From Cunninghamia lanceolata (Eukaryota; Streptophyta; Pinopsida; Cupressales; Cupressaceae), in NCBI GenBank assembly GCA_027924645.1, contig BSBN01000850.1, forward strand, positions 186,001 through 250,000: a stretch of 64,000 nucleotides of DNA, in the 5' to 3' direction. A program made the translations under genes and the position numbers. The notes below the pieces were generated by a model. It searched no databases, had not been told where the DNA came from, and saw only the letters and a list, made by a program, of their open reading frames with translations. Shown piece after piece: positions 1 to 10,509 of the stretch. Positions within the stretch are counted from its first letter, which is position 1, and each line of letters opens with the position of its first letter.

Positions 1-481
1 AGGGTAGCATCCAAACAAATTGTGGTTAAGATTTGGAAAATCCACAAGATGTTTAAAGATTAGGGTTGATCTGGTTCTTCAAGTCATCTGAACAAGGCAA
101 ACTGGAATAATGTAGGTCGAGCATTTATTGCAACCTGATATTAGGGTTTGCGAAGCAATATAAGGGTTTTCTCATTAACCACTTATTCATTCTGCATTCA
201 AGAAGAAACAAAAAGTGGAGCTCTGCAACAAAATTCCTCAAGTTCATCAAAGATCATTTGCAGAAGTCATTACATCTAGAAATCAATCCAACCAACTCCG
301 TGAAATCGGAAGGCGCAAAAGGTATTTTCCGCTTCCAATATCTCACTGCAAATATTTTGATGATGGCTACTCTGAATATAGTAAATATTTCTGATAGACC
401 TCACCCCACATTTAAGAAACATCCATACAAACCTTAGAGGTAGATCCCCTAGGTGCATTTTCTAGTGTTCCGCATGGTGTT
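1..481. other. Unassigned left edge, internal region of an LTR element
   Basis: No reading frame or RNA is recognisable here. The stretch lies directly upstream of the degenerate coding remnant at 482-1635, so it is probably more of the same element, but nothing in it supports a specific name. Confidence 0.4.
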
Positions 482-1635
482 TTGCACACCGAAGATATTA
501 GGGTTTATATACACGCATATGTTGAAGAGTTTGGGAAATTCAAACTAAGAGATATCTATCACAAACAACTGTTAGATGATTCATTTGAGCTAAAACCCCA
601 ATACAAGGGCCTCCGGAACAAGCACTTTGCACAATACATACATTTCCCCTGTTTTACGAAGGATGAATGGGTCAAGTACATTTTGAGCAGAATACATGAC
701 AACTTCATGTGGTTAAATGGACCTTTCAAAATCACAAAAGATGCCATCAAGGTAGTTACCAGATTACACTCATCCGGTGGGATTCCTATTCTCAAATCTA
801 TGAAGAATCAAACTGTGAGTGAGGCTACCGGATCCAAGTTTGATAGAAGAGCAATGACAATAGATGACATCTCTGATCCAAATGTCAAGTTTGCCTCCAT
901 GATCATTACATATAAAATATATCATTCTAGCAAGGAAAACTCTGTACCTGGAACTGCCATATACACCACTATGCAATGCTAAGAAAGGATGCAGACTATG
1001 ATCTTTGTCAGCTTCTCTTGAACAAACTCTTGGAGAATCTATAGAAAATAAAGAAAGATAAAAATAATTCATTCAAGTATGGTGGATTAATAATGTGCTT
1101 GTTTTTCTACTTTATGAATGAGCTTCCCGGATCTAGTGGCTGGGTGTGGGAGAGTGATAGGCCAGTAGCTATCCAAATCAGAGATTATTTGCATGGACTT
1201 GGTGATAACAAAGCACAAAATACAGCTCTATGGGGATACTTCAAGAACTTTCAGAACATGATGCAAGCAAGAGAAAGGATTCCCTAGTCTCTTGTTGAGA
1301 AATACAAAGACACAGTCTGTTTTATGGTGGAGACTAATCAGTGCCTAATGGAGGCAGTAGAACCAAGGATAGTCTGGATCATGCCCATGGGGTATGAAGT
1401 TGATAAACAGATTGTGGAACTACATGTTCAACACATGCTAAGTCAGTCAAAGGATCCAAAGGCAGAAAGGTTTGGAACCTTTGAGGAGCTGAGTGTAAAG
1501 ATTCATGTGGAACTTAGAGAACCAAAGATCAAAAGGAAGGTGAGAAAAGAAGTAGAACATATTGCCCAAGGCCTTGGCATATCAAAGGAGCAAAGGAGGC
1601 ACTTGATGCCCACAGGAAAAGAGACAAAAGGCTGA
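482..1635 (+). pseudogene. N-terminal part of an unknown retroelement-encoded protein, broken
   Basis: Open segments at 482-982, 1093-1287 and 1324-1635 read as one degenerate protein interrupted by a frameshift near 980-1090 and by a TAG at 1285-1287 that follows a proline codon and probably replaced CAG. The product is hydrophilic and has no catalytic motif I recognise. Another frameshift near 1580-1625 joins it to the long open frame at 1631-3583. Because the two lie in series just upstream of an LTR, they are probably one original ORF of about 1000 residues, either a gag-like protein or an additional ORF placed after pol. I cannot name the family. Nearby codons use ACC GG and CCGG motifs often. 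Confidence 0.5.
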
Positions 1636-3583
1636 GGAAGAGAAGAAAGAGGCAGAAAAGGGAAGCAAGGAAAGTGCTCCGGTAGAAACCTCAACCCGGA
1701 CCAAATCATCAAAGAGATCTGCACCTGTCACAACCAAAAGCTCAAAAACATCAAAACTGGAAGTTCAAGCATTTGGAAAAGGAGAGAAAAGGTCAAAGAC
1801 AAAAGCCACAAGGGCTTATGCAAGTCAAAGGGATGAAGAGGAAACCGAATCAGATGAGGAGATAAGGAAACTAAAGAAGAAGAAGAAATCATCCGGTAAA
1901 CACTCTACCGGTCAAGGAGAAGAAGAGAAGGAAGAGGAATTTGTTAAAAAACCCACTCTCTCCTTAGATGATGTAGTGAAAGCAGTCACTGTGGATGGCA
2001 ACTTGCAACCCTTAACAGAATTCTATGATGATTATAATGAAGCAGATAAACTAGAGGAAGCCATAGTTAAGTTTTTGAACATTTACAATAAAGATTTTAT
2101 TGAAATTATCTCTCTAATTCCTAAGAGCCTAGAAAAGGAGTTAGAAATGAGAAAGACCAATGTCATGGCAAAAGACCTTGAGATTCGGGAACAAATAACT
2201 ATTCAGCTATATCCTTCAATCGATCCCAAGACAATGAATATGGTATTCAAGGATTGCAAGGATGAGTTCAGGAGCAAAGCAAGGATGAATCAGCTCATGC
2301 TTGGTGAGACTGACAAGGTAGCCAAGGACACTGAAGAGATTCTCCAGAAAATCTTCAAAAGATTTAATCTTCCTATTACAGAGGACTTGGGTACTGACCC
2401 CTTGACCATAAATGTTGCAGAAGAAACTACTGAGAAAATGATAGAAGAGGTGGGCCCTGAACAAACTAACATTTCTCCTCTGGTTTCCCCTACAGTCTCT
2501 GGATCTAAAGGAGAAGAAAGATTACAAGAGAAAGAAGCAGAGGTGAAGGAAAAAGAAGATGACAGTGCTAAGGTTGCAGAAGGAGAGAAGACTTCAATAG
2601 AGAAGACCACAACTGCTAGTGGTGAGAATGTAGAAGGAGAGAAAGCTCCAAGGGAGAGCTCCAAGATTGCAGAAGAAAAGAAACATCTGTCTCCGGCAAG
2701 AGACACTGCACAAACTGTCCAAGAATTCCTGAACAAAGAAATAATGGAGATTGATGAACCGGAGCTTCTACAAGGTCCATTCAATTTTAGTTCTCTTTCT
2801 CCGGTACAGACAATGAAGATAGCTTCATTTGCTAATGCTAAGGCTAAAGAAAAACTCCTAAAGTCTCATATGGAAGACTGTGATTTGATAGAAGCTGCTT
2901 CCAGAGTGCTAGAAAAGATTATGCCATCATTTCAGAAGGATACCACAGCCTCCTCATTCGGTAATCTGAAAACTTTAGTCAGCAGTGTTAATACACATTT
3001 TGATTCTCTAGAGAAATTAGTTGAAGAAAAGGTCCGGAAGGAGTTTTTGGATAAGAGATTATCAGAGGTACAAGGTTTGATTATTAATGATAGGAGAAAC
3101 ATGAATACTGGGATAAAGAGCTTAGAAAATACTTTTAAGGATGGTGGTGAAATATACAAATTTTATATTTCCTGGTCCAAAGCAACAGTGGAGATTGAGA
3201 AGAAAATAAAAGAGCAAGAGGATAAACTACTAAGTTTATCTCAAAGTTTTGATCCTCTCTCTTCCTCCATAGTAAATCAAGAGTGTCAGACTATTGCAAT
3301 CACAAATGCAATAAAGAATTTTGAGAAGGAAAGGAAGAACATAATTAACCGGATGGGTGAACTCAGAAGAATCATTATCCCTAAGTTAGAGGCCATGCAT
3401 GAGGCCATAAGTGATGCTCAGACTACCGCCCGGACCAATGATTTGACAGATCTTAAGAGGGCAGAAGCTTTTACGTTCCTGTTGAGTGGTCACATCTCAA
3501 TTTGGGATAGAATGAAGCAAAGTTGGGCTACAGAACTCATTCAATTGAAAACAACTTTTGCAGACATACTACAATATATGTAA
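1631..3583 (+). CDS. Long charged, coiled-coil-rich retroelement protein (function unknown)
   Basis: This frame is open for about 650 residues with no internal stop, the longest intact coding stretch in the window. The first 150 residues are rich in Lys, Glu and Ser, then come acidic and KE-rich linkers around 2520-2700, then a C-terminal half with heptad-like Leu/Ile spacing that suggests coiled coil (about 2880-3580). No reverse transcriptase, protease or zinc knuckle is present. It ends 245 bp before a 3' LTR, with repeated polypurine tracts between. That position suggests an extra ORF after pol, or the only ORF of a non-autonomous element. No upstream ATG is certain because the frame continues across a frameshift near 1600. 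Confidence 0.6.
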   Translation, partial: AEEEKKEAEKGSKESAPVETSTRTKSSKRSAPVTTKSSKTSKLEVQAFGKGEKRSKTKATRAYASQRDEEETESDEEIRKLKKKKKSSGKHSTGQGEEEKEEEFVKKPTLSLDDVVKAVTVDGNLQPLTEFYDDYNEADKLEEAIVKFLNIYNKDFIEIISLIPKSLEKELEMRKTNVMAKDLEIREQITIQLYPSIDPKTMNMVFKDCKDEFRSKARMNQLMLGETDKVAKDTEEILQKIFKRFNLPITEDLGTDPLTINVAEETTEKMIEEVGPEQTNISPLVSPTVSGSKGEERLQEKEAEVKEKEDDSAKVAEGEKTSIEKTTTASGENVEGEKAPRESSKIAEEKKHLSPARDTAQTVQEFLNKEIMEIDEPELLQGPFNFSSLSPVQTMKIASFANAKAKEKLLKSHMEDCDLIEAASRVLEKIMPSFQKDTTASSFGNLKTLVSSVNTHFDSLEKLVEEKVRKEFLDKRLSEVQGLIINDRRNMNTGIKSLENTFKDGGEIYKFYISWSKATVEIEKKIKEQEDKLLSLSQSFDPLSSSIVNQECQTIAITNAIKNFEKERKNIINRMGELRRIIIPKLEAMHEAISDAQTTARTNDLTDLKRAEAFTFLLSGHISIWDRMKQSWATELIQLKTTFADILQYM

Positions 3584-3672
3584 GTATTCCATATGTATAT
3601 ACTTATGCGGCTAAGTATAGTAAATTTTTTGAAAATTTTGGTATGTGGACCCTACCCTTTGCCATTAATGTC

Positions 3673-3827
3673 AAAGGGGGAGTGAGGAGCAGTGAAAAAT
3701 GAGGAATCCAACTAAGGGGGAGCTCCAGAAAATGTATTTAAAGATAGAGCATCAGCCAAGGGGAAGCATAGTGTCAACACTTAGTCATTTTTCACTAAGT
3801 GTTGCCATCAATGCCAAAGGGGGAGAT
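3673..3827 (+). promoter_or_regulatory. Polypurine tracts before the 3' LTR
   Basis: Three AAGGGGGAG-type tracts lie at about 3673-3684, 3713-3722 and 3816-3826. The last touches the first TG of the LTR and is the likely plus-strand primer; the others look like spare or duplicated copies. Confidence 0.7.
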
Positions 3828-4917
3828 TGTTGGCAAGAGACACTATATGGATTCATGATTGTTGTCATTGATGGCAACAAATTTCATCCCACACATCCGC
3901 AGGACATGGTGTGTCTCTACCAGAAGTCAGAGTGAAGATTGTTGTGGTCCGGTAAACAAGAACAGAGCATGTGGCAAGGTTCGACAGACAGGTCTGGATC
4001 TCTCAGAGGAAGTATTTGGGTGAAGTGCAGATTTGGGGAAGTCAAGAGGACTACCTTAAGTGATAGATTCCATGGATTTAGCCTCCGATGACAAATGAGG
4101 AAAAAGATATGAATACTTGAGTACCGGGTTCCTGAGTGAAAGTATGAACAGAGGAAGAACTGGCTGGCAGAACATCAGATGTTATTCCGGATGTGTCACT
4201 GATGGTGGTAAAGGTTATGAAGGCATGAATTATGTTTGGCCGACATGATTAATGATTTCTACAAGTATATACTTGATCTGCATTACTTGATGTGCAAGGA
4301 TTCAGCTGACAGATCAGAATTAGTGAAAAGATTGACTATTCCGGGTGCCGACTAGAAAGGTGATGAAATTACTTGTGCGGATATATATACATAATGGATT
4401 TAGTTGTGAGAGGTGTTGTTGATGTTATTGATGTGCGAATAAAAGCAGAAGAGCAGAGCAGAAGCAGTAAGAAAGGTCTGGTATGTGAAAGAAAGCAGCT
4501 TAAGAGAAGAGGAAAGATGAAGTGTAGTAGATCAGTATACTGAGCCTAACCAGAACTAAACTCTAGCATTTGTAGATGCTCCCAATCAGTTCAAGTATTG
4601 TCTAACACCTTTTTGTAGACAATGAGTCTCTTGTAGGCAGTGTGCCTCTTGTGAGCAGTGTGCTCGGGCAGTGAGCCCTAATTGGCAAGTGCCATTTTGT
4701 TTTTCTATTCTTCTAACAGAGAATACAATCTTGGGTTAATCACCCCGTGGTTTTCTCCCTTAACAGGGTTTCCACGTCAAAAATATTGTGTCATGTGTAC
4801 TTCCATTTTCATGGTTATGTTTGCTTGTTTAAATTAATGTTGCATTGATTAATAAGAAAGTTTAGAAAGAAGAATTAATTAGGATAACTGATTCACCCCC
4901 CCTCTTAGTTATCAACA
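3828..4917 (+). repeat. 3' LTR of the left-edge element
   Basis: The LTR is about 1090 bp. It starts TGTTGG right after a polypurine tract and ends ATCAACA, giving the 5-bp inverted ends TGTTG/CAACA. A C-rich block (4895-4903) just before the end resembles the 3' ends of Sireviruses and similar plant LTRs. Around 4600-4700 there are short imperfect repeats of GCAGTGTGC type. The sequence right after 4917 is homologous to 13455 onward in the second gypsy copy, so this element inserted into a gypsy element. The matching 5-bp TSD (expected TGCAT) would lie outside the window. Confidence 0.75.
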
Positions 4918-5640
4918 TGCATAAGACTACTCATTCTGAAGAGAACTATGGAATGTGTAGAGACATAATTGAATATTAGCATAGGAAGTGTGTGGAATTA
5001 ATGAGGAAACAAAAAAGAAAGGGTGTCCTTAATGATCCTAAGTTGCATTTCCATGAGGATACTAACAGGTTGCTAAAGAATCCAAGTGAGGATGTGGAAA
5101 CAAAAGGTATCAGTCATTCAAAATTTCATAAACAGATAGAGAGTACAATGATACCTACAAGTCAGGAAAGGATACATGAAAATATGCATGCTCCTACAAA
5201 ACATGAGTGAAGTAAAATAAGTCCTGTTAAAACAAAGAGTCCAGTTCATAAAAACAAAAGTAACATGTGGACTTTAAAATGTGATCGATCTAAATCCAAA
5301 TAGGGGGCAGGAGTAGGAGTTGAACTTATTGATCCAAATGGTAAATCCTTTTTGGTAGCATATAGACTCCAATTTCCATGCACCAATAATGTAGTAGAGT
5401 ATGAAGCTCTGATCTATGGATTAGTGATGGCCATAAAGAAAAAGGTGAAAGTGCTCAGGGTATTTTATGATTTTGAGCTAGTAGTTAGACAAGTTAGGAG
5501 GTTATATGCATTTAATTTCAAAAGAATGGTTAGTTACATGCATAGGGTATGGGATCTGATTGAATCTTTTGATGCTTTTAACATTGAACATATCCCTAGG
5601 GAATTGAATCAATGACCAGATGCCTTAGAAGTTGCTGCTA
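4918..5640 (+). pseudogene. Gypsy copy 1: linker and additional RNase H domain
   Basis: The translated frame shows an RNase H fold of the RVT_3 type: a DxS start near 5281, a Glu in an EYEAL motif near 5400, and a third acidic position in YDFEL near 5465, where the usual Ser after Asp is Phe. It precedes the reverse transcriptase of the same element and is separate from the gypsy RNase H remnant at 6916-7245. Copy 2 at 13555-14200 is homologous. Three stops here match sense codons in copy 2: TAG 5301-5303 (CAG at 13822), TGA 5613-5615 (CGA at 14136), and TAG 5754-5756 just downstream (CAG at 14277). The left end is cut by the LTR element. Confidence 0.75.
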
Positions 5641-5689
5641 GTTCTTTAGAACCCCTAACTTTGTTAGGTTTGAAATGATTTGTTGTAGA

Positions 5690-6915
5690 GTTGGTAAATG
5701 TACCAAGTATACCTGACAATGTGATGCATTTCCAAGTGTTTGAAGGTGATCAATAGATTGTGGATTTTATCACCAGTCATGATGTGTTCGAAACACAAAT
5801 TATTGATCAACAAGAAAGATTGAATGTATCTTGGGATGAAGAGGATATAATGGACTTGAAAAGTAATATCCTTCCCAAGGGAGTGATAGAATTAGAGAAG
5901 ATCTTTGACTTTGATGGAGTGGTTAGACAAAAGGATCTTCCTAAAATTGAAGGAGGTAAGTGTGATCCTTTCAACTTAGGGATAAAGCAAAATCCTCATA
6001 ATGTATTAATTGGAAAAACTTGGTCTGATGAATTAAGGAACGAGATTGTAGGAGTGTTGAAAGAGTATAAACATGTGATTGCATAGACTTATGAAGATCT
6101 AAAAACATGACACTTCTATCATAACACACATGATTCCATTAAGGCCAAGGGTGAAACCATTTAGACAGAAACAAAGGCCAGTAAATGCTATATTAAAGCC
6201 CCTAATTTTTGAAGAGGTTTAAAAATTATTGTCTATAATGATAATTTTTCCAGTAAAACATTCTACCTGGGTAGCTAACTTAGTACCTGTAAGAAAGAAA
6301 AATGGAGACATCAGACTCTATGTTGATTTTATAAATCTTAAAAAGGCGTCTAGAAAAGATAATTACCCTTTGCCTCCATTAGATGAAGTTTTACAAGTAG
6401 TGAATGGAGCTAAAATGATGTCCTTCCTTGATGGATTTCTGGTTATAATTAGGTTTTGGTAGACAAAGAGGATAGGCTAAAGACAACATTCACGTATAAA
6501 TGGGGTAATTATGCATATAGAAGAATGCCATTTGGCCTATTTAATGCAGGTGCTACATTCCAAAGGGCCATGGATATTGCATTTCGAGGGTTAACAGGTA
6601 AATGCATTGTGATTTACATGGATGATTTAACTGTGTTTTCTAAGGATATGTCTACTCATGCAAATGTCTTAAGGAAAGTGTTGAAAAGATGCAAGAGGTC
6701 TGTAATTTCTCTAAACCCAAAGAAGTGTTCATTTGGTGTAACTGAGGGTAAGTTATTGGGACATATTATTTATTAAAATGGAATTTCCATTGACCCAGAC
6801 ATAGTGGAAGGAATTAATAAGCTATGATTACCGAGTAGTAAGAAGGAGTTAAATTCTTTCTTTGGCAAAATTAATTTTGTTAGGAAATTCATTACTGGAT
6901 TTGTAGAAATTCTAT
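5690..6915 (+). pseudogene. Gypsy copy 1: reverse transcriptase, broken
   Basis: A Ty3/gypsy reverse transcriptase can be followed through several breaks. The N-terminal linker is at 5760-6086. The fingers begin near 6229 with a PVRKKNGD-type block. The palm has RMPFGL near 6520 and the YMDD catalytic box near 6617, followed by GHII near 6760. A TAG at 6084-6086 stands where copy 2 has TGG, and a frameshift falls near 6455. The polymerase motifs themselves are intact, but the reading frame is not, so no active enzyme is expected. Orientation and order place it between the extra RNase H and the integrase of one element. Confidence 0.85.
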
Positions 6916-7250
6916 AGCTTTTTGCGTCTGAACATTCCTGTGCAGCTGCTTTAACACAGAAAGGAGAAGAGAATGAAGAAAATCCTATTGCTTTTATGAG
7001 TGCTCCACTGAAGGATGCTTAGTTGAAATACCTGGATACTGAGAGGTAGGATTATGCATTGGTAAGAGTAGTAAAGAATTTAGACATTATATTCTGAGAA
7101 GTCATATCAAAGCTATAGTACCTGATGCAGCAGTAAAGATGCTATTGATGCAAAATGAGCCTAGAGAGAAAAGAGCAAAGTGGATCACAGTTTTGCAGGA
7201 GTTTGATATGGAGATTATTCCCATGAAATTAGTTAGAGGCTAAGCCTTGG
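6916..7250 (+). pseudogene. Gypsy copy 1: gypsy-type RNase H remnant
   Basis: After the reverse transcriptase come fragments typical of the C-terminal half of the gypsy RNase H, including PIAFMS near 6988, a YLDTER block near 7030 and a tail ending near 7245. The N-terminal part, with the first catalytic Asp, looks deleted around 6915. Stops occur at 7021 and near 7050. This is the standard RNase H of the element and is distinct from the additional one upstream. Confidence 0.65.
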
Positions 7251-8569
7251 TACAAACCATAGCTAATACTGATCCTAACTTGATAAAACAACAGTATGTG
7301 TTGAATACCAACAATACACCAGGATGGTATGATGACCTCACTACATTTCTAATATCAGGAAAATACCCTAACCAGATGAAATCTTCTCAAAGGAGAGCCC
7401 TAAAAATTAATGCTCAGAGGTATATGGTACAGGGAGGCTTGTTATTCAAGGAAAATTATGAGGGGATATACTAAAGATATTTGAATAGAGATGAAGTAGA
7501 CAAAGTGTTGTTAGAACTTCATGACAAATATGGGACAATATATGGTTCTCATCTAGCAACAAAACATAAGATTTTAAGGTCAGGTTACTATTGGCCCACC
7601 ATATTCAAAGATATCGAAGACCACATTAGAAGTTGTCATACATGCTAGACAACAATGGATAAAGGGAGATACTAGATGCATCCATTGCAACCTATCATAG
7701 AGTCCAGACCATTTGCACAATGGGGACTTGACTTTATTGGAGTTATTAATCCTCCATCATCAGCTGGACACAAATTCATTTTGACAGTGACAAATTACTG
7801 TACAAGGTGGACAGAGGCAACATATAAATTTTCCACTACTGAAGTTATCAAGTTTTTAGAAGAGAACATCATCACTAGGTTTGGAGCACCTTATTCTCTG
7901 GTATGTGATAATGGCCTTGCTTTCTCTTTAGAGTTTTCTAAATGGGCATTTGAATATGGAATTGTTCATAAATTTTCATCCAATTATTATCCTTAGGGTA
8001 ATGGATTAGTAGAATCAACTAATAAAATTTTGCTGGATATCATAAAAAAGCCGATTGCTAAAAATCCTAAAGAATGGAATACACTGTTGAAATATGCATT
8101 ATGGGTAGATAGAACAAAATTCAAGGCAGCATTAGGGAATGCTCCTTATCACTTAGTATATGGGACTGATCCCATACTCCCATTCAACCTGAGAAATCCC
8201 ACATGGAAGTTTGGAAATGAATATCTAGGTTTTGATGACCATAGGGAGGCTAGGTTGGTCCAGTTATTATAGTTAGATGAGAAAAGAAACTAGGCCATTG
8301 AAAAATTTGCAAAACATTAGGCCATGGTTAAAAGGTGGTTTGACAAAAGAGATAGGGTTAAAATGTTCAAGATATCCAATTTGGTTTTATGTTGGGACAA
8401 AGCCCATGAAAAGAAAGGAAACCATGGTAAATTTGATAAATTGTGGTTAGGTCCACTACCGGTTTCAGAGATCATAGGAGACAATACATTTAGGCTTAAA
8501 AATTTAACTGGTGAGGACATACCATTACCTATTAATGATCAGCGCCTTAAACATTATTTTCAAGCCTAG
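7247..8569 (+). pseudogene. Gypsy copy 1: integrase
   Basis: Segments at 7247-7474, 7676-7996, 8030-8272 and 8324-8569 read in series as one integrase. The HHCC zinc-binding region spans about 7520-7650. The core begins with an LDFIG block near 7729, has a CDNG motif near 7905, and a YYP..NG..E block near 7985-8010. The C-terminal part (8324-8569) ends with a KHYFQA tail typical of plant gypsy polyproteins. In-frame stops at 7474, 7650, 7674 and 7996 are TAA or TAG, mostly at places where Gln is expected. It is the last coding domain before the 3' region. Confidence 0.85.
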
Positions 8570-10311
8570 AATGTGAGTTAACCCTATTGTGTACCATATT
8601 GTACATGTTGTATAGTCTTGTTGCATTTTGCTTGTTTTGTTTTATTTGGTTTGGGTTGTTTTTGTTGGTTTGCTGTGTTTTATTTTGTCGGGGTCTTTAT
8701 TTTGATTTAAGGTATGCAGGGGCAGGCAAGCAACTAGAGAAAATAGTAAAATTTGGAAAAGTTAGGAAAATCATTTGAAATTTATGCATAGGTTGTGAAC
8801 TTTCATGGATGTGGTGTGTTGTCTATTTTGTGAAAGATTTTATTCAATATCTATAACATGAAGCATTCAAAGAGTCGTATAACTACAAACATTAAGATTC
8901 TTTGAATTAGTGTGGGAGGTGGTAGATGTTTGCATTAAGTGAAAAATCTAAAGGTTGGCCTTTTCTACCACTATAATTCCCAACCTTATGCAACAGAGCC
9001 TATTACTATGTGAATAATGAGCTGAAATGATATACTTTATATACAAACAAGGTATATATCTCAAAAAAAAAAAGATCAATAAAACAAAGAATTTATTCTC
9101 TTAAGGTCATCTAGATAACCCTACTGGGGCTATGGACGCTTGCTGGCAGTGGGGCTCTATCTAGGGGAATTATAGGCGATAACCTTGTTGGGGCTATGAA
9201 CGCCTGCTGGCAGCAAGGCTCTATCTAGGTTTGGCTTAAAAGGTTAAAATCAACTATGTAGGTTAATGCAAATGTTTACAGTTTTCTTTCTTTGCCAAAG
9301 GAGGGAATGAATCAATTGCATACACCTAAATTCTTTTGAAAAGTTCATGTACATTGTTGAATACATTCAGTCTATGATGAATAACATTTCTACATATAAG
9401 GAAGTTGGAAATTATGAATTTAGTTCATTTTGTTTCCTTAATTGTTTAAATTTGGTTGTTTTATTTGGTTGTTAGTTGTTGTGATGTTCACAACATGCCC
9501 CATTTTACCTTGTTTGTGGCTTGGTCCTGTTTGGCGGTAAAAGCAAAAAGGGTACTTGGTGTTGAAAAGTTTAAAAGCTCAAGGTGTGTGGTACCATAAA
9601 AGGTTGAAGTTGCTACGGAACTTGCATGATAATGGGTCTAAGGTTGTTGATGAATTGACTTAAAGCGCTTGGCTTTCTATGAGAAATGTAGATTTGTTTG
9701 AAGGGTGTAGTATGGATTTAATTTGTATTTGATATACAGTAACTTTTGTATCTGAGATGCTTTGTTGTGTTGTCATGGCATCCTTTGTCTTTGTACCTTA
9801 AGGGTCAAAATAGTATATACAAGCCCAGACCCGATAGAGGTCAAAAGCAGAACAAGTAAATTTTGAGTTCTGTAGTCGCGTTTGTATAATCAATTTGTAT
9901 GTATACACTCATGTATCCAATATGTAGATTGAGAAACATGCATGAGCGGACATTAGGGTTAATGTCAAAATAGTCTATAATAAAAAACATGCTTGTTTGT
10001 ATACCACATACATAATTGGAGATACATAGCCAGATTTGAAAAGGAAGTCCAAATAAACATAGGGGAAAGGAACAAATGTTGTAATTTGCATATTTGTATG
10101 TTTAAACATTTTGTATCACATATACACATGCAAAAGTAAGAGAGATTTGCAAATTAAACAAAACTGAGATGTACTCTATGTCCAGTAAATGATTCACATG
10201 CTTAAACACAAAATGAAAGTGCATGCAAAAGATCAAACAGAACATTATGAAATTGATAAAACGCTTTAACAGGTATTTCTTGTATTTGTCATATATAGGG
10301 AATTTACATTC
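8570..10311 (+). other. Gypsy 3' untranslated region
   Basis: About 1.7 kb of AT-rich, non-coding DNA between the integrase end and the polypurine tract at 10312. A long non-coding 3' region with tandem repeats is common in Tat-type plant gypsy elements. No gene is visible; short ORFs here are chance. Confidence 0.6.
9114..9229 (+). repeat. Two-copy 64-bp tandem repeat in the gypsy 3' region
   Basis: Units at 9114-9165 and 9178-9229 share a 52-bp core containing GGGGCTATG and CTGCTGGCAG-type blocks and ending CTCTATCTAGG, spaced 64 bp apart. The core is GC-richer than its surroundings. Confidence 0.8.
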
Positions 10312-10458
10312 AAAAAGGGGGATTGCTACCCACCATGACTTGGTTAATGTAGACTTGGAATTGAGAAGTATTTCCAATAGTTCTCTATATTCTTCAAGAT
10401 AAGCTAAGATTCTTTGTGAATTTTATCTCTGTTATGCTGAATAAAACCAACATCAACA
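10312..10458 (+). repeat. Candidate very short LTR shared by two gypsy copies, with polypurine tract
   Basis: An AAAAAGGGGGAT tract (10312-10323) is followed by TGCTACCC at 10324. A TG...CA-bounded segment ends ATCAACA at 10458. It contains an AATAAA signal near 10439. Just after it, at 10462-10478, lies a GCGCTAGGAGGG block that could be a decayed tRNA primer-binding site, and then the gag start. If this is the LTR it is only 135 bp. A longer LTR whose start I failed to see is possible. Confidence 0.4.
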
Positions 10459-10509
10459 ATTTTTAGCGCTAGGAGGGCCTAATAAGATTTGAGGTAAATT
10501 TTGTACAAG

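Noticed and set aside
8587..8778. Small hydrophobic ORF after the gypsy integrase
   Set aside because: Phe/Leu/Cys-rich translation of T-rich 3' region; no homologous context.
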